Positions 8,802-20,211 are shown, numbered from the stretch's first letter. The stretch is DNA of 64,000 bases from Neobacillus soli NBRC 102451 (GCF_001591665.1 NZ_BCVI01000021.1:124001-188000); one strand, 5' to 3'. Notes: a model not told the origin generated them from the letters alone. A program made the numbers and translations.

Positions 8802-9728
8802 ATGGGTCATCACCATCATGGACATTCACACGGCCATTCACATGGTCATTCACATACAAGTAATAAAAAGGCTTTATTAAGCTCCTTTATCTTAATAGCC
8901 GCCTTTATGGTCGTCGAGGTTATAGGCGGTTTGGTAACGAACAGTTTGGCGCTGTTGTCTGATGCGGGTCATATGTTGAGTGATGCTGCAGCCCTGGGCT
9001 TAAGTTTTTTTGCTATCAAGCTTGGCGAAAAACAAGTTTCACAAGAAAAAACGTACGGCTACAAACGATTTGAAATTATTGCCGCGGCTCTCAATGGGAT
9101 TACACTCATCGTGATTTCGTTATTTATTTTTTATGAAGCAATCCAGCGCTTTTTTGCCCCCCCGGAGGTACAGAGCAAAGGGATGCTTGTGATTTCGGTC
9201 ATAGGGTTATTGGTAAACATCATCGCGGCATGGATTCTAATGAAAGGTGACAAGGATGAAAATCTGAATGTTAGAAGTGCCTTTTTACATGTGCTTGGCG
9301 ATATGCTGGGGTCGGTTGGAGCAATTGCCGCCGCACTCTTCATCATGTTTTTCGGGTGGGGAATTGCAGATCCGATTGCGAGCGTGATTGTTGCGGCGCT
9401 GATCCTTGTCAGTGGATTACGCGTAACAAAAGATTCCTTCCATATTTTAATGGAGGGCGCCCCGTCGCAAATTGATATGAATCAAGTGAAAGAGGCACTA
9501 GGCAGGATTCCGTTCGTGAATGAGGTCCATGATCTGCACATTTGGACGATCACCTCAGGTTACCCGGTATTAAGCTGCCACATCACCATCTCTGATGAAG
9601 GTATCCATGATGAAATTCTCTCACAATCGCAGCGAATTCTTCATGACAAATTCCATATAGAACACAGCACCATCCAGGTCGAAAAAGCAGCAAATGGCTG
9701 CCCAAGTCCGCATGGGACGTGTAACTAA
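8802..9728 (+). CDS. czcD: CzcD-type cation diffusion facilitator
   Basis: 308-residue zinc/cobalt/cadmium-proton antiporter of the CDF family. The N-terminus is a His-rich stretch (HHHHGHSHGHSHGHSH) that likely binds metal, followed by six membrane segments; transport-site motifs LLSDAGHMLSDA and LHVLGDMLGS supply the paired Asp/His ligands, and a cytoplasmic C-terminal domain ends in Cys/His. ATG 8802 follows GGGGGGA. It lies 139 bases after cadA in the same direction, forming a metal-efflux cluster with cadC-cadA, though it may have its own promoter. Confidence 0.92.
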   Translation: MGHHHHGHSHGHSHGHSHTSNKKALLSSFILIAAFMVVEVIGGLVTNSLALLSDAGHMLSDAAALGLSFFAIKLGEKQVSQEKTYGYKRFEIIAAALNGITLIVISLFIFYEAIQRFFAPPEVQSKGMLVISVIGLLVNIIAAWILMKGDKDENLNVRSAFLHVLGDMLGSVGAIAAALFIMFFGWGIADPIASVIVAALILVSGLRVTKDSFHILMEGAPSQIDMNQVKEALGRIPFVNEVHDLHIWTITSGYPVLSCHITISDEGIHDEILSQSQRILHDKFHIEHSTIQVEKAANGCPSPHGTCN

Positions 9729-9815
9729 GCTGCTTCATTTAAATCTTTTTGTTGCAATTATGTAAGTAAATTTCTAAAATTAAGAATCAGCAATGAATGA
9801 ATGAGGTGTACCCAC

Positions 9816-10055
9816 TTGGAAACCGTTCTTCGATATTTGTCAGCGTTTATTATGCCTGGGTTGCTAGTCCTTCTTTTTACACGGGTCACATACAATCGGG
9901 TTATCGGGTTAGTTTTAACCGTAGCCCTAATTGCTACTTCTGTATATAAAGGTTATACAAACACATTTGCGCTCATCGTGGTTGATGCTTTCTCGTTAAC
10001 AGCAGGATTTTGGATGGCAGCAAAAATGATCCGGCGGCAATTGAAAAAGAGCTAG
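9816..10055 (+). CDS. csbA: CsbA-like small membrane protein
   Basis: 79-residue protein with three to four hydrophobic segments, similar in length and sequence pattern (LVLLFTRVTYN, KGYTNT) to B. subtilis CsbA, a sigma-B controlled membrane protein of unknown role. TTG 9816 is the likely start: GAGGTG at 9803-9808 sits seven bases upstream and overlaps the alternative ATG 9801. Position directly before uvrB matches the B. subtilis order, which supports the assignment. Confidence 0.8.
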   Translation: METVLRYLSAFIMPGLLVLLFTRVTYNRVIGLVLTVALIATSVYKGYTNTFALIVVDAFSLTAGFWMAAKMIRRQLKKS

Positions 10056-10080
10056 GAACAAAACTAATATGCACTCACGA

Positions 10081-10108
10081 GTCTGCCAAGCAAATGGCAG
10101 GCTTTTTT
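10081..10108 (+). terminator. Terminator after csbA
   Basis: GTCTGCCA pairs with TGGCAGGC, followed by six T. Confidence 0.88.
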
Positions 10109-10169
10109 GGATTTTTAGAAACCAAAAGAACCCCGAAAAGACTTGTAAAATCCCATTAATACAAAAAAA

Positions 10170-10221
10170 CGAATACTAGTTCGCATATTGTTGGTTTGTT
10201 TCTGGGGTAATGTGGTAGAAT
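10170..10221 (+). promoter_or_regulatory. LexA (SOS) box and promoter for uvrBA
   Basis: CGAATACTAGTTCG at 10170-10183 matches the Bacillus LexA consensus CGAAC-N4-GTTCG with one mismatch. Downstream is an extended -10, TG-G-TAGAAT (hexamer 10216-10221), with a weak TTGGTT -35 at 10191-10196. The placement predicts DNA-damage induction of uvrB and uvrA. Confidence 0.75.
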
Positions 10222-10321
10222 GTAAATATGAAAAAGAAGAGGAAACACTTTTCAGCACCATCCCGGTCGATAACAAGCTTCTCAAGCTGGAAAGTGATTT
10301 ATATAACGGGAGGAACTTTTT

Positions 10322-12301
10322 GTGAAGGACCAATTTGAATTAGTTTCAAAGTACTCGCCAGAAGGGGATCAGCCGGAGGCAATCAGACAGCTAGTCGAAG
10401 GCATCCATAATAATAAGCGGGAGCAGACGCTTCTTGGAGCCACTGGTACGGGGAAGACATTTACCGTTTCAAACGTGATTAAAGAGATTAATAAACCGAC
10501 GCTAGTCATTGCCCACAACAAAACACTGGCTGGCCAGCTTTATAGCGAGTTTAAGGAATTTTTTCCAAACAATGCAGTGGAATACTTTGTCAGTTACTAT
10601 GATTATTATCAACCGGAAGCCTATGTGCCACAGACAGATACATTCATTGAAAAAGATGCCAGTATCAACGATGAGATTGATAAACTGCGCCACTCGGCGA
10701 CCTCCTCTTTATTTGAACGCAAAGACGTCATTATCATTGCCAGTGTTTCCTGTATTTACGGCCTTGGTTCGCCGGAAGAATATCGGGAGATGGTGTTATC
10801 GCTACGCACAGGCATGGAAATTGAGCGCAATCAGCTTCTAAGGCGCTTAGTTGATATTCAATATGAACGAAATGATATAGATTTTAAACGCGGAACGTTC
10901 CGTGTGCGCGGCGATGTGGTCGAGATCTTCCCGGTTTCGCGTGATGAGCATTGTATTCGTGTCGAATTCTTTGGTGATGAACTCGAACGGATTCGTGAAG
11001 TCGATGCCCTCACCGGCGAAATTATGAGCGAACGCGAGCATGTGGCCATTTTTCCAGCCTCCCACTTCGTTACAAGGGAAGAGAAATTGCGCGTTGCTAT
11101 TGAGAATATTGAAAAAGAACTCGAAGAACGGCTTGCCGTGCTTCGTGCAGAGGATAAGCTACTAGAAGCGCAGCGAATTGAACAGCGGACACGCTATGAC
11201 TTAGAAATGATGCGCGAAATGGGCTTTTGCTCGGGAATCGAAAATTACTCACGCCATCTTACACTACGGCCGCCGGGTTCAACACCCTATACACTGCTCG
11301 ATTATTTTCCAGAAGACTTTCTGATGATTATTGACGAGTCGCATGTGACCCTGCCGCAAGTAAGGGGTATGTTTAATGGTGACAAGGCGCGGAAACAAGT
11401 GCTTGTTGACCATGGCTTCCGTCTGCCCTCAGCACTTGATAATCGGCCGTTAACCTTTGATGAATTTGAAAAGCATATTCATAATGCCATATTTGTTTCG
11501 GCAACACCTGGACCATATGAGCTTGAGCATACACCAGAAATGATTGAGCAAATTATCCGCCCGACAGGACTCTTAGATCCAACGCTCGAGGTTCGTCCTA
11601 TCGAGGGGCAAATTGATGACTTGATTGGTGAGATTCATGAACGGGTAAAGAAAAATGAACGGGTTCTTGTTACGACCCTTACGAAAAAAATGTCCGAGGA
11701 CTTAACAGATTACCTTAAAGAAATTGGCATTAAAGTTCAATATTTGCATTCGGAGGTCAAGACGCTTGAGCGGATTGAAATTATTCGTGAGCTGCGCCTT
11801 GGAAAATATGATGTTCTCATTGGAATCAACCTGCTCCGCGAAGGACTCGACATTCCAGAAGTTTCACTAATCACGATTCTGGATGCCGACAAAGAGGGCT
11901 TCCTTCGTTCCGAGCGTTCGTTAATCCAAACCATTGGCCGTGCTGCTCGGAATGCCCACGGTCACGTCATTATGTATGCCGATCGAATCACCAATTCAAT
12001 GGAATTAGCGATTAGTGAGACAAAGCGCCGGCGCGAGATTCAGGAAGCGTATAATCTAAAACATGGAATCACACCAACGACAATCCAAAAGGAAATCCGT
12101 GACGTGATCCGCGCCACCCATGCTGCCGAGGACCAGGAAGATTATAAACCTGCTAAATCCTTCAGCAAGATGTCGAAGAAAGATAAAGAAAAACTAATTG
12201 CCACGATGGAAAAAGAAATGAAGGTCGAAGCCAAGGCACTTAATTTTGAGCGTGCCGCCGAACTTCGTGATTTAATTTTGGAATTGAAAGCGGAAGGATG
12301 A
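10322..12301 (+). CDS. uvrB: Excinuclease ABC subunit B
   Basis: 659 residues, the usual UvrB length. In nucleotide excision repair it is loaded by UvrA, verifies the lesion by inserting a beta-hairpin and recruits UvrC. Walker A is GATGTGKT near residue 38; the [12 protein letters not shown] hairpin follows at about 93-104; helicase motifs include IIDESHV and QTIGRAARN; the C-terminal UVR domain (about 620-655) ends [14 protein letters not shown] for UvrC contact. The start is GTG 10322 after GGGAGGAAC. uvrA follows after seven bases, so the pair is one SOS-regulated operon. Confidence 0.97.
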   Translation: MKDQFELVSKYSPEGDQPEAIRQLVEGIHNNKREQTLLGATGTGKTFTVSNVIKEINKPTLVIAHNKTLAGQLYSEFKEFFPNNAVEYFVSYYDYYQPEAYVPQTDTFIEKDASINDEIDKLRHSATSSLFERKDVIIIASVSCIYGLGSPEEYREMVLSLRTGMEIERNQLLRRLVDIQYERNDIDFKRGTFRVRGDVVEIFPVSRDEHCIRVEFFGDELERIREVDALTGEIMSEREHVAIFPASHFVTREEKLRVAIENIEKELEERLAVLRAEDKLLEAQRIEQRTRYDLEMMREMGFCSGIENYSRHLTLRPPGSTPYTLLDYFPEDFLMIIDESHVTLPQVRGMFNGDKARKQVLVDHGFRLPSALDNRPLTFDEFEKHIHNAIFVSATPGPYELEHTPEMIEQIIRPTGLLDPTLEVRPIEGQIDDLIGEIHERVKKNERVLVTTLTKKMSEDLTDYLKEIGIKVQYLHSEVKTLERIEIIRELRLGKYDVLIGINLLREGLDIPEVSLITILDADKEGFLRSERSLIQTIGRAARNAHGHVIMYADRITNSMELAISETKRRREIQEAYNLKHGITPTTIQKEIRDVIRATHAAEDQEDYKPAKSFSKMSKKDKEKLIATMEKEMKVEAKALNFERAAELRDLILELKAEG

Positions 12302-12308
12302 CGTATAG

Positions 12309-15185
12309 ATGGCGATGGAAAAATTGATTGTTAAAGGCGCCAGAGCCCACAATTTAAAAAATATAGATGTCACCATTCCGAGAGATAAGCTTGTTGTCTT
12401 AACAGGACTTTCCGGGTCAGGGAAGTCCTCGCTTGCCTTTGACACGATTTATGCGGAAGGGCAGCGAAGGTATGTCGAATCCCTTTCCGCCTACGCCCGG
12501 CAATTCCTCGGCCAGATGGATAAACCGGATGTCGATGCGATTGAGGGATTGTCCCCAGCGATTTCGATTGATCAAAAAACAACAAGCCGAAACCCGCGCT
12601 CGACGGTCGGAACAGTGACAGAAATCTATGATTATTTGCGGTTATTATTTGCCAGGGTTGGACATCCTACCTGCCCAATCCATGGGATTGAAATCTCCTC
12701 ACAAACGATTGAGCAGATGGTCGACCGAATTCTCGAATATCCGGAACGGACAAAAATGCAAATCCTTGCCCCGGTTATTTCCGGACGTAAAGGTGCACAC
12801 GTGAAGGTATTCGAGGATATAAAAAAGCAAGGTTTCGTCCGTGTCCGTGTTGACGGCGAAATGTTAGACCTTAGCGATGATATTGAACTCGAAAAAAATA
12901 AAAAGCATTCCATCGAGGTTGTTATCGACAGGATTGTTGTCAAGGAAGGGATTTCAGCAAGGATTGCTGATTCACTTGAGACTGCTTTAAAGCTTGGTGA
13001 AGGGAAGGTGATCGTCGATGTAATGGGTGAGGAGGAGCTGCTGTTCAGTGAAAACCATGCCTGTCCACTTTGTGGTTTCTCCATCGGAGAGCTTGAACCG
13101 CGGATGTTTTCCTTTAATAGTCCCTTCGGTGCCTGCCCAGAATGTGACGGGCTTGGCTCCAAGCTTGAAGTTGATGTTGACCTGGTCATTCCGAATAAGG
13201 ATTTGACCCTAAAGCAGCACGCCATTGCCCCGTGGGAGCCGACGAGTTCACAATATTACCCGCAGCTCCTGGAGGCGGTCTGCAATCATTTCGGGGTTGA
13301 TATGAATATACCCGTGAAGGATATTCCCGAGCACCTATTGGAAAAAGTACTATACGGATCGGGCCGGGAAAAAATTTACTTCCGCTATGAAAACGACTTT
13401 GGCCAAATCCGTGAAGGTAATATTGACTTTGAAGGTGTCATCCCAAATGTTGAGCGCCGTTTTAAGGAGACAAGCTCGGATTATATCCGTGAGCAAATGG
13501 AAAAATATATGGGCCAGCAGCCATGTCCAACCTGTAAAGGCTACCGCTTGAAAAAGGAAACCTTGGCAGTCCTCATAAACGGAAGGCATATTGCCCATGT
13601 GACCGATCTATCCATTGAAGAAGCACAGCAATTTTTCGCCGAACTCAACCTTTCAGAAAAAGAAATGCAGATTGCGAAGCTGATTTTTCGTGAAATCAGT
13701 GAGCGACTTGGCTTCTTAATCAACGTCGGTCTTGATTATTTAACCTTAAGCCGTACAGCTGGAACGCTTTCAGGCGGGGAGGCCCAAAGGATCCGTTTGG
13801 CAACGCAAATTGGCTCGCGCTTAACTGGGGTTTTATACATTTTAGATGAGCCATCGATTGGTCTCCATCAGCGTGATAATGACCGCCTAATTGAAACCTT
13901 AAAAAGTATGCGGGAGATTGGCAATACCTTGATTGTCGTGGAGCACGATGAGGACACGATGCTGGCAGCCGATTATTTAATTGATATCGGTCCAGGTGCC
14001 GGTGTGCACGGCGGGGAAATTGTCGCGGCGGGGACACCGGCAGAAGTAATGGCCAATCCGAACTCGCTGACTGGCCAATACCTATCGGGGAAGAAGTTTA
14101 TTCCGCTTCCGTTAGAGCGCCGCAAGCCGGATGGCCGCTATATTGAAATCAAAGGTGCAACTGAAAATAATTTAAAAAATGTCAATGTAAAATTTCCACT
14201 TGGCGTGTTCATCGCGGTTACCGGTGTATCTGGATCGGGAAAAAGTACGCTCATTAACGAGATCCTTCATAAATCGCTGGCGCAAAAGCTTCATCGTGCG
14301 AAAACGAAGCCTGGTGAACATAAAAGCATCAAAGGCTTAGATTATTTAGAAAAAGTCGTTGATGTTGATCAGTCGCCAATCGGTCGGACGCCACGCTCCA
14401 ATCCGGCAACATATACCGGTGTGTTTGATGACGTCCGTGATGTGTTTGCCACGACGAACGAGGCGAAGGTCCGCGGTTATAAAAAGGGCCGCTTCAGCTT
14501 TAATGTCAAGGGAGGACGCTGCGAGGCATGCCGCGGTGATGGGATTATCAAAATCGAAATGCACTTTTTACCTGATGTGTATGTTCCGTGCGAAATTTGC
14601 CATGGCAAGCGCTATAACCGCGAGACGCTGGAAGTGAAGTATAAAGGGAAAAATATTTCCGACATTCTAGATATGACGGTCGAAGCAGCGGTTGAATTTT
14701 TCGAGAACATCCCAAAAATCAGCCGCAAGCTGCAAACGATAGTGGATGTCGGCCTTGGCTATGTTAAGCTCGGCCAGCCGGCAACCACTTTATCCGGTGG
14801 CGAAGCCCAGCGCGTTAAGCTTGCCTCCGAGCTGCACCGCCGTTCGCAGGGCAAATCCTTTTATATTTTGGATGAACCGACAACCGGTCTTCATGTCGAT
14901 GACATTTCTCGTTTGCTCGTTGTCTTGCAGCGGTTAGTTGAAAATGGCGATACGGTTCTGGTCATCGAGCATAATCTTGATGTCATTAAGGCTGCTGATT
15001 ACCTAGTCGACCTTGGACCAGAGGGCGGCGACAAGGGCGGTACGATTATCGCGACCGGAACACCGGAAAAGGTGGCGGAGACCCCTGCATCGTATACCGG
15101 CAGATACTTAAAGCCGATTCTTGAGCGTGACCGTTTACGGATGAAGCAACAAGTTGCAGAAAAGGAAATCACAGTAAAAAGCTAA
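12309..15185 (+). CDS. uvrA: Excinuclease ABC subunit A
   Basis: 958-residue ABC-type ATPase that scans DNA for damage and loads UvrB. Two ATPase modules are visible: Walker [10 protein letters not shown] near residue 33 and GVSGSGKST near 640, and signatures TLSGGEAQR at about 488 and 827. Zinc-finger Cys sets are [12 protein letters not shown] with CPECDG (first) and CEACRGDG with CEICHG (C-terminal). Start ATG 12309; ATG 12315 is possible. Its stop codon lies inside the terminator stem. Many long minus-strand frames inside this gene are shadows. Confidence 0.97.
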   Translation: MAMEKLIVKGARAHNLKNIDVTIPRDKLVVLTGLSGSGKSSLAFDTIYAEGQRRYVESLSAYARQFLGQMDKPDVDAIEGLSPAISIDQKTTSRNPRSTVGTVTEIYDYLRLLFARVGHPTCPIHGIEISSQTIEQMVDRILEYPERTKMQILAPVISGRKGAHVKVFEDIKKQGFVRVRVDGEMLDLSDDIELEKNKKHSIEVVIDRIVVKEGISARIADSLETALKLGEGKVIVDVMGEEELLFSENHACPLCGFSIGELEPRMFSFNSPFGACPECDGLGSKLEVDVDLVIPNKDLTLKQHAIAPWEPTSSQYYPQLLEAVCNHFGVDMNIPVKDIPEHLLEKVLYGSGREKIYFRYENDFGQIREGNIDFEGVIPNVERRFKETSSDYIREQMEKYMGQQPCPTCKGYRLKKETLAVLINGRHIAHVTDLSIEEAQQFFAELNLSEKEMQIAKLIFREISERLGFLINVGLDYLTLSRTAGTLSGGEAQRIRLATQIGSRLTGVLYILDEPSIGLHQRDNDRLIETLKSMREIGNTLIVVEHDEDTMLAADYLIDIGPGAGVHGGEIVAAGTPAEVMANPNSLTGQYLSGKKFIPLPLERRKPDGRYIEIKGATENNLKNVNVKFPLGVFIAVTGVSGSGKSTLINEILHKSLAQKLHRAKTKPGEHKSIKGLDYLEKVVDVDQSPIGRTPRSNPATYTGVFDDVRDVFATTNEAKVRGYKKGRFSFNVKGGRCEACRGDGIIKIEMHFLPDVYVPCEICHGKRYNRETLEVKYKGKNISDILDMTVEAAVEFFENIPKISRKLQTIVDVGLGYVKLGQPATTLSGGEAQRVKLASELHRRSQGKSFYILDEPTTGLHVDDISRLLVVLQRLVENGDTVLVIEHNLDVIKAADYLVDLGPEGGDKGGTIIATGTPEKVAETPASYTGRYLKPILERDRLRMKQQVAEKEITVKS

Positions 15186-15211
15186 AACTTCGTGTTTTAG
15201 CTTTTCTTTTT
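15176..15211 (+). terminator. Terminator of uvrBA
   Basis: AAAAGCTAAAAC pairs perfectly with GTTTTAGCTTTT around a five-base loop, followed by a T-rich tail. The uvrA stop codon TAA (15183-15185) is inside the left arm. Confidence 0.93.
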
Positions 15212-15371
15212 GGTTAGGGCGGGGGCGGGGATATCCAGAGATAGAATCAGGCTCATTTTCCCTGTTATTTATAATAAATTCCATTATGGAAAAAATATCG
15301 GATGTTCCGGACGGATTTATAGAAACTTTTTGCATTTTAGTTCGTAAATAAAGGGTAGGGGGGATGGACGA

Positions 15372-15686
15372 ATGGACACGAGAAAGGTTCTTTCAAGTTT
15401 GTGCTATTTCAGTATATTTTTCGCGGGATTTCTATTTCCACTTGCTGTCTATTTTGCGACAGGGGATGAGGTAACCAAAAGCCATGCTAAGAAGTCATTG
15501 TTTTCTCATTTAATACCTCTGGTTCCGACTCCGCTGATTGTTTTCGCAATCATTAATGATTTTGCTACCCTTCAAGACACGGTCCCGGTTTTGACTATTA
15601 TTAGTATTGTGGTGCTTATGGTCATCTGGCTTGTAGTTGTTATCTGGAATATTATCAAAGGCGTAAAGGTGCTAGTTGCCGAATAG
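15372..15686 (+). CDS. yvlA: YvlA-like small membrane protein
   Basis: 104 residues with three to four hydrophobic segments and a charged loop (GDEVTKSHAKKS) of the kind found in DUF4870-like proteins. Function is unknown. It starts at ATG 15372 after GGGGGG and precedes yvlB by 38 bases, as in the B. subtilis yvlABCD cluster, where yvl genes are tied to cell-envelope stress (family knowledge). The name rests mainly on position and length. Confidence 0.65.
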   Translation: MDTRKVLSSLCYFSIFFAGFLFPLAVYFATGDEVTKSHAKKSLFSHLIPLVPTPLIVFAIINDFATLQDTVPVLTIISIVVLMVIWLVVVIWNIIKGVKVLVAE

Positions 15687-15724
15687 GCTTAAGTGAAGGA
15701 AATTTTATATTTGGGGTGGAGAAG

Positions 15725-16831
15725 ATGAAAGAGGAAAAAAAACGGATTTTACAAATGGTCGAAGAAGGAAAGCTAAACGTGGACGAAGCCCTACTCTTGA
15801 TGGAGGAACTGGAAAAGGCGCAGCAAACGATGGAGCAGAAGCAGGAACAAATTGTTAATGAGCTTTCCACCGCCGTAAATTTTGAAGAAACGAAAAAGGA
15901 AGACCCCTTCCAAGCGAAATACCAATCAACAAAGGATCGAATTTTTGACTTTGTGGACACTGCCTTGAAAAAAATCAAAGATTTTGATTTTGATTTGAAC
16001 TTTGGTCAATCCGTCGAAATCTCTCATATTTTCCATCAAGGTGACGTCGATCTAAAAGATATGGATATTGACGTGGCGAACGGTTCCGTTAAGGTTGCGG
16101 CCTGGGACCAGCCGGACGTAAGGATTGAGTGTCAAGCGAAGGTGTACCGGGTTGAAAATTCAGATCAAGCACGGCAAAACTTTCTAAGAGATGTCATTTT
16201 TTCGGTGGAGGATCAGAAATTACGGTTTATGACCCAGCAGAAGTGGATGAAGGTCGATGCGATAATTTATGTACCAAAGGTAAATTATGACCGCGTTCGC
16301 GTCCGCCTGTTTAATGGTCCGATTTCTGGTGAGGAACTGAATGTTGGCGATCTTCGCCTGAAAACAGCCAATGGAAAAATAAAGCTTAATCATTTAACCG
16401 GAAGTAAGGCGGAAATTGAGACCGCAAACGGGAAAATAACCATTAATGATAGTGCACTCGATATGCTTGAAGCAGAGACAATTAATGGCGCAATTATGCT
16501 TGATGGTGATTATAAAAAGGTAGAAATGCAGTCTTTTAATGGAAATATCGCTTTAAACCTTCATGGGAATCGTTGTGAAATGATCCAGGCAAAAGTAACA
16601 ACAGGCGGCATTGATGTGTTTGTCCCAGAGGGATTACCGGTCAATGGTGAGCTCAAAACCAATCTGGGTGGTTTTAATGTCGAGCTTGTCGGGGTCCAGG
16701 TCATTGAGGAGAAAACCGAAATGATTCAAAAATCGCTTCGCTTCCAATCGATCAACCAACCTGATAAAATGGTAAGAATTTATGCCGATACGAAAACCGG
16801 CTCGATTACGATTCATAAAACACAAGAGTAA
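15725..16831 (+). CDS. yvlB: YvlB-like DUF4097 protein with N-terminal helical domain
   Basis: 368 residues. The first ~40 form a short helical region (EEKKRILQMVEEGKLNVDEA, then LLLMEELEKA) seen at the front of YvlB/LiaX-like proteins, then a coiled, charged linker, then from about residue 105 a DUF4097 beta-repeat domain with recurring TANGKI / TINGAI / SFNGNI turns, suggesting a beta-solenoid. ATG 15725 is preferred over GTG 15716 because GGTGGAG lies just upstream. It probably senses or modulates envelope stress, an inference from the family. yvlD follows by 19 bases; no yvlC (PspC-like) gene lies between. Confidence 0.8.
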   Translation: MKEEKKRILQMVEEGKLNVDEALLLMEELEKAQQTMEQKQEQIVNELSTAVNFEETKKEDPFQAKYQSTKDRIFDFVDTALKKIKDFDFDLNFGQSVEISHIFHQGDVDLKDMDIDVANGSVKVAAWDQPDVRIECQAKVYRVENSDQARQNFLRDVIFSVEDQKLRFMTQQKWMKVDAIIYVPKVNYDRVRVRLFNGPISGEELNVGDLRLKTANGKIKLNHLTGSKAEIETANGKITINDSALDMLEAETINGAIMLDGDYKKVEMQSFNGNIALNLHGNRCEMIQAKVTTGGIDVFVPEGLPVNGELKTNLGGFNVELVGVQVIEEKTEMIQKSLRFQSINQPDKMVRIYADTKTGSITIHKTQE

Positions 16832-16850
16832 TGATTAGGAGATTTAGAAG

Positions 16851-17216
16851 ATGAGATGGATCATTGGCTGTTTGATTAATGCGGTTTTGTTTATGGCACT
16901 TGCGGGCTATTTTCATGAAAGCTTTCAGCTTACAGGTTTTGCGGCCGCACTACAGGCGAGCGTTCTGTTATCCATCTTAAATGTGTTGGTGCGTCCGCTC
17001 CTGATTTTGTTTACCCTGCCAGCGACAGTTTTAACATTAGGGCTGTTCCTGTTTGTCATCAATGCCATTACACTCGAACTAACTGATTATATAATGGGTG
17101 ATGCCTTTGAAATCGACGGCTTTGGCATGGCACTATTTTTTGCGGTGCTGATGTCGCTTGTCAACGTGGTTATTCAAAAAACAATTCTTCAACCATCAAG
17201 GCAAGCGAAGAAATAA
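16851..17216 (+). CDS. yvlD: YvlD-like phage-holin-4 family membrane protein
   Basis: 121-residue protein with four predicted membrane segments (MRWIIGCLINAVLFMALAGY at the N-terminus and three more) and the short ELTDYIMGDAFEIDGFG loop common to this family (DUF360/holin 4 superfamily). Role unknown; in B. subtilis yvlD is part of the envelope-stress yvl operon. It follows yvlB by 19 bases and is closed by a terminator. Confidence 0.8.
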   Translation: MRWIIGCLINAVLFMALAGYFHESFQLTGFAAALQASVLLSILNVLVRPLLILFTLPATVLTLGLFLFVINAITLELTDYIMGDAFEIDGFGMALFFAVLMSLVNVVIQKTILQPSRQAKK

Positions 17217-17221
17217 TAACT

Positions 17222-17259
17222 GGGGTGTGCACCATTAACAACGGTGCCCTCTTTTTTTT
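17222..17259 (+). terminator. Terminator after yvlD
   Basis: GCACC at 17229-17233 pairs with GGTGC at 17243-17247, with imperfect outer G/C pairing, followed by eight T. Confidence 0.75.
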
Positions 17260-17433
17260 GGCTAATAAGAAAGTATAAGTGCCACTATGCCTCATGAACC
17301 GCCAATCGGCGAGTTTTCTTTAAAAAAATGGCATCCGTTAATTAACTAATGTATGGTTCTTCGTCGAAAAATGCTAAAATAAGAGGAAATTGAATTTTTT
17401 TTAATACTTTATTCGTTTTGAGGAGGAAGTTTC

Positions 17434-18369
17434 TTGTCAAAAGTACGCACCAAAGATATATTTGAGAAATTTCAGCTTGAATTGATTAGCGGGGAAGAGG
17501 GAATTAACCGCCCGATTACCACGAGTGATATTTCCAGGCCAGGAATTGAGATTGCCGGTTATTTTGAATTTTATCCTGCCGAACGCATCCAGCTGTTAGG
17601 GAAAACAGAACTGTCATTTTTCGAAGAGCTTCCTGAAGGTGAACGAATTTCAAGAATGGAACGTTTATGCACGGATATCACCCCGGCAATCATAGTCACA
17701 AGGGATATTGAGGTTCCAATGGAGTTGATTGAGGCCTCAGAGCGCGAATCAGTGCCCGTTTTACGGACGAGCATGAAAACGACTCGCTTCTCGAGCCGCT
17801 TAACGAATTTTTTAGAAAGCATGCTGGCCCCAACGACGGCTGTCCACGGCGTATTGGTTGACGTCTATGGGATTGGTGTGTTGATTACTGGAAAAAGCGG
17901 TGTGGGTAAAAGTGAAACTGCCTTAGAATTAGTCAAGCGCGGCCACCGCCTAATTGCTGACGATTGCGTAGAAATTCGCCAGGAAGACCAGGATACATTG
18001 GTTGGTACGTCACCGGAGTTAATCGAGCATTTATTAGAAATCCGCGGTTTAGGAATTATTAACGTGATGACCCTTTTCGGCGCAGGGGCGGTTCGCAGTA
18101 ATAAGCGGATTACGCTTGTGATGGATTTAGAAATATGGGATTCCAAAAAGCAATATGACCGTCTAGGTTTGGATGAAGAGAAAATGAAAATTATCGACAC
18201 GGAGGTTCCCAAGCTGACGATTCCCGTCCGGCCTGGACGAAACCTTGCCGTTATTATTGAAGTAGCAGCCATGAATTTCCGACTGAAAAGAATGGGTGTG
18301 AATGCAGCACAGCAATTTACGGAGCGCCTGTCCGATGTGATTGAAGAGGGAGAACAGGAAGAGATTTAA
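17434..18369 (+). CDS. hprK: HPr kinase/phosphorylase
   Basis: 311 residues. It phosphorylates or dephosphorylates Ser46 of HPr and Crh and so controls carbon catabolite repression. Residues 1-130 form the N-terminal domain; Walker [10 protein letters not shown] at about 152-160 is followed by the catalytic His in [12 protein letters not shown] and the hexamer/phosphorylase signature ~200-210 ([15 protein letters not shown]). Start TTG 17434 after AGGAGGAAG. Its partner crh is present 18 kb downstream. First gene of hprK-lgt-yvoD-ppaX-yvoF. Confidence 0.97.
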   Translation: MSKVRTKDIFEKFQLELISGEEGINRPITTSDISRPGIEIAGYFEFYPAERIQLLGKTELSFFEELPEGERISRMERLCTDITPAIIVTRDIEVPMELIEASERESVPVLRTSMKTTRFSSRLTNFLESMLAPTTAVHGVLVDVYGIGVLITGKSGVGKSETALELVKRGHRLIADDCVEIRQEDQDTLVGTSPELIEHLLEIRGLGIINVMTLFGAGAVRSNKRITLVMDLEIWDSKKQYDRLGLDEEKMKIIDTEVPKLTIPVRPGRNLAVIIEVAAMNFRLKRMGVNAAQQFTERLSDVIEEGEQEEI

Positions 18370-18402
18370 GTAAATTTAAGTAGATAGGAGGGAGAAATAG
18401 AG

Positions 18403-19221
18403 ATGAACGAAACGTTTGAACCGCTTAATCCGATTGCCTTTTCACTTGGACCAATCGATGTGCACTGGTACGGGATTATTATTGGGTCAGGACTGGCGCT
18501 TGCCTTGTACCTGGCGATAAGGGAAGGAAATCGCAGGGGTCTTGATAAAGATACGTTTGCGGATTTAATGCTATGGGCGATTCCAATCGCCATTATTTCT
18601 GCCCGGATTTATTATGTGATTTTTGAATGGAAATATTATGTCAATCATCCGGCCGACATCGTGCAAATTTGGAATGGCGGGATTGCCATTCACGGAGCAT
18701 TGATTGGTGCTGTTGTGACCACCTATGTGTTTGCCAAAAAGCGGGGAATTTCCTTTTGGAAACTTGCTGATATTGCGGCACCGAGTATCATTCTTGGGCA
18801 GGCAATCGGCCGCTGGGGAAATTTCATGAATCAAGAGGCCCATGGCGGCGAAGTCACACGGTCTTTCCTGGAAAACTTACATTTACCTGATTTTATTATT
18901 AATCAAATGTATATCGAAGGCACTTATTATCACCCAACATTTTTATATGAATCCATCTGGGACTTTGTTGGCTTCTTCCTATTAATGCTGCTCCGGCGTG
19001 TCAATTTCCGCCGCGGCGAACTGTTCCTTTCCTATGTCATTTGGTATTCGATTGGCCGCTATTTTGTCGAGGGACTTAGGACGGATAGTTTAATGCTCGG
19101 CAGTCTAAGGATGGCGCAGACGATTTCGATTGCACTGGTGGTTGGCGCATTGGCCATTTTGATTTACCGCCGAACCAAACAAATGTCGAAGGCTCGTTAT
19201 TTAGATCAAGAAAACAACTAA
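18403..19221 (+). CDS. lgt: Prolipoprotein diacylglyceryl transferase
   Basis: 272-residue integral membrane enzyme that attaches diacylglycerol from phosphatidylglycerol to the lipobox Cys of prelipoproteins. Conserved features are [15 protein letters not shown] near the N-terminus, HGALIG with the key His, the signature [14 protein letters not shown], and the C-terminal HPTFLYES and [10 protein letters not shown]. Start ATG 18403. At least two likely substrates (lipobox ITAC at 54 kb and GTAGC at 62 kb) are encoded in this window. Confidence 0.97.
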   Translation: MNETFEPLNPIAFSLGPIDVHWYGIIIGSGLALALYLAIREGNRRGLDKDTFADLMLWAIPIAIISARIYYVIFEWKYYVNHPADIVQIWNGGIAIHGALIGAVVTTYVFAKKRGISFWKLADIAAPSIILGQAIGRWGNFMNQEAHGGEVTRSFLENLHLPDFIINQMYIEGTYYHPTFLYESIWDFVGFFLLMLLRRVNFRRGELFLSYVIWYSIGRYFVEGLRTDSLMLGSLRMAQTISIALVVGALAILIYRRTKQMSKARYLDQENN

Positions 19222-19242
19222 CAGAGGGGCGGCTTAGGGGAA

Positions 19243-20211
19243 ATGCTATTAAGTTCATTGAAAAAGGGATTACTGGCCGGCTTAAAGACAACATGGACGC
19301 TAGGGAAAGTTATTTTTCCAGTTACCCTAATTGTGGCAGTGCTGCAGTACACACCAGTGTTGCCATGGGTAATTAAAATGATTTCCCCGCTCATGAAGCT
19401 GCTCGGTTTGTCCGGGGATGCGGCGATTCCGCTGGTGCTCGGGAATTTTCTCAACCTTTATGCGGCGATCGGGGCGATTTTAACGCTCGATTTTTCGGTA
19501 AAAGAAGTGTTTATTATCGCTGTTATGCTGTCATTTTCACATAATTTATTCATTGAATCCAGCGTTGCCATGAAGGCCGGCGTGAAGCTATGGGTAGTCT
19601 TAGTCACTAGGCCAGGACTCGCTTTGCTTTCTGCTGTAGTGATTAATCTAGTTTGGCATGGGGGCGGCGAGACGGCACAGTATGGCTTCATTGAGCAAAG
19701 TGCAGTCCATGCTGATGGTGTCGGGCCCATTTTAATCGAAGCGGTTCAAAAGGCTGGACTTGGTATTTTGCAGCTTGCGATGATTGTTATCCCGCTTATG
19801 GTCGTTATTCAATTTTTAAAAGACCTGCAATGGTTAACTAAATTTTCAAAAGGCATGGCTCCCATCACTCGGACGCTTGGAATGAAAGAGAACACTTCAA
19901 CAACGATGGCAGCCGGCTTATTATTCGGCTTGGCCTATGGTGCCGGTGTGATGATTCAGGCCGTTAAAGAAGATGGAGTCAGCAAAAAGGATATAACACT
20001 AGCGTTTATTTTTCTAATGGCCTGCCATGCGGTCGTCGAAGATACGTTAATCTTTGTGCCACTCGGCATTCCTGTGTGGCCGCTGTTTTTAATTCGGCTG
20101 GGCGTAGCGATTCTGCTAACCTTAATTGTTGGCACGATTTGGAAACGCTCAGGGCTAGTAAGCAGAAAGGATGCATCCTATGAAAAACAAAATTACGACA
20201 ATTCTCTTTGA
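19243..20211 (+). CDS. yvoD: YvoD-like nucleoside-recognition (Gate) domain membrane protein
   Basis: 322-residue membrane protein with about eight hydrophobic segments and two copies of a Gate-like domain (residues ~15-140 and ~175-310), each with an NP/GxG-type helix break. The molecular function is not established. It lies between lgt and ppaX as in B. subtilis and overlaps ppaX by 32 bases, implying translational coupling. Start ATG 19243; the nearby purine-rich GGGGAAA is a modest RBS. Confidence 0.75.
   Translation: MLLSSLKKGLLAGLKTTWTLGKVIFPVTLIVAVLQYTPVLPWVIKMISPLMKLLGLSGDAAIPLVLGNFLNLYAAIGAILTLDFSVKEVFIIAVMLSFSHNLFIESSVAMKAGVKLWVVLVTRPGLALLSAVVINLVWHGGGETAQYGFIEQSAVHADGVGPILIEAVQKAGLGILQLAMIVIPLMVVIQFLKDLQWLTKFSKGMAPITRTLGMKENTSTTMAAGLLFGLAYGAGVMIQAVKEDGVSKKDITLAFIFLMACHAVVEDTLIFVPLGIPVWPLFLIRLGVAILLTLIVGTIWKRSGLVSRKDASYEKQNYDNSL

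Noticed and set aside
10228-10344. 38-codon ORF starting just after the uvrB promoter
   Set aside because: Its ATG is seven bases after the -10 with no RBS and it runs into uvrB in another frame.
12632-13225. 197-codon open frame on the minus strand inside uvrA
   Set aside because: Exact antisense shadow of a well-conserved uvrA region; low-complexity Ser/Arg composition and no RBS.
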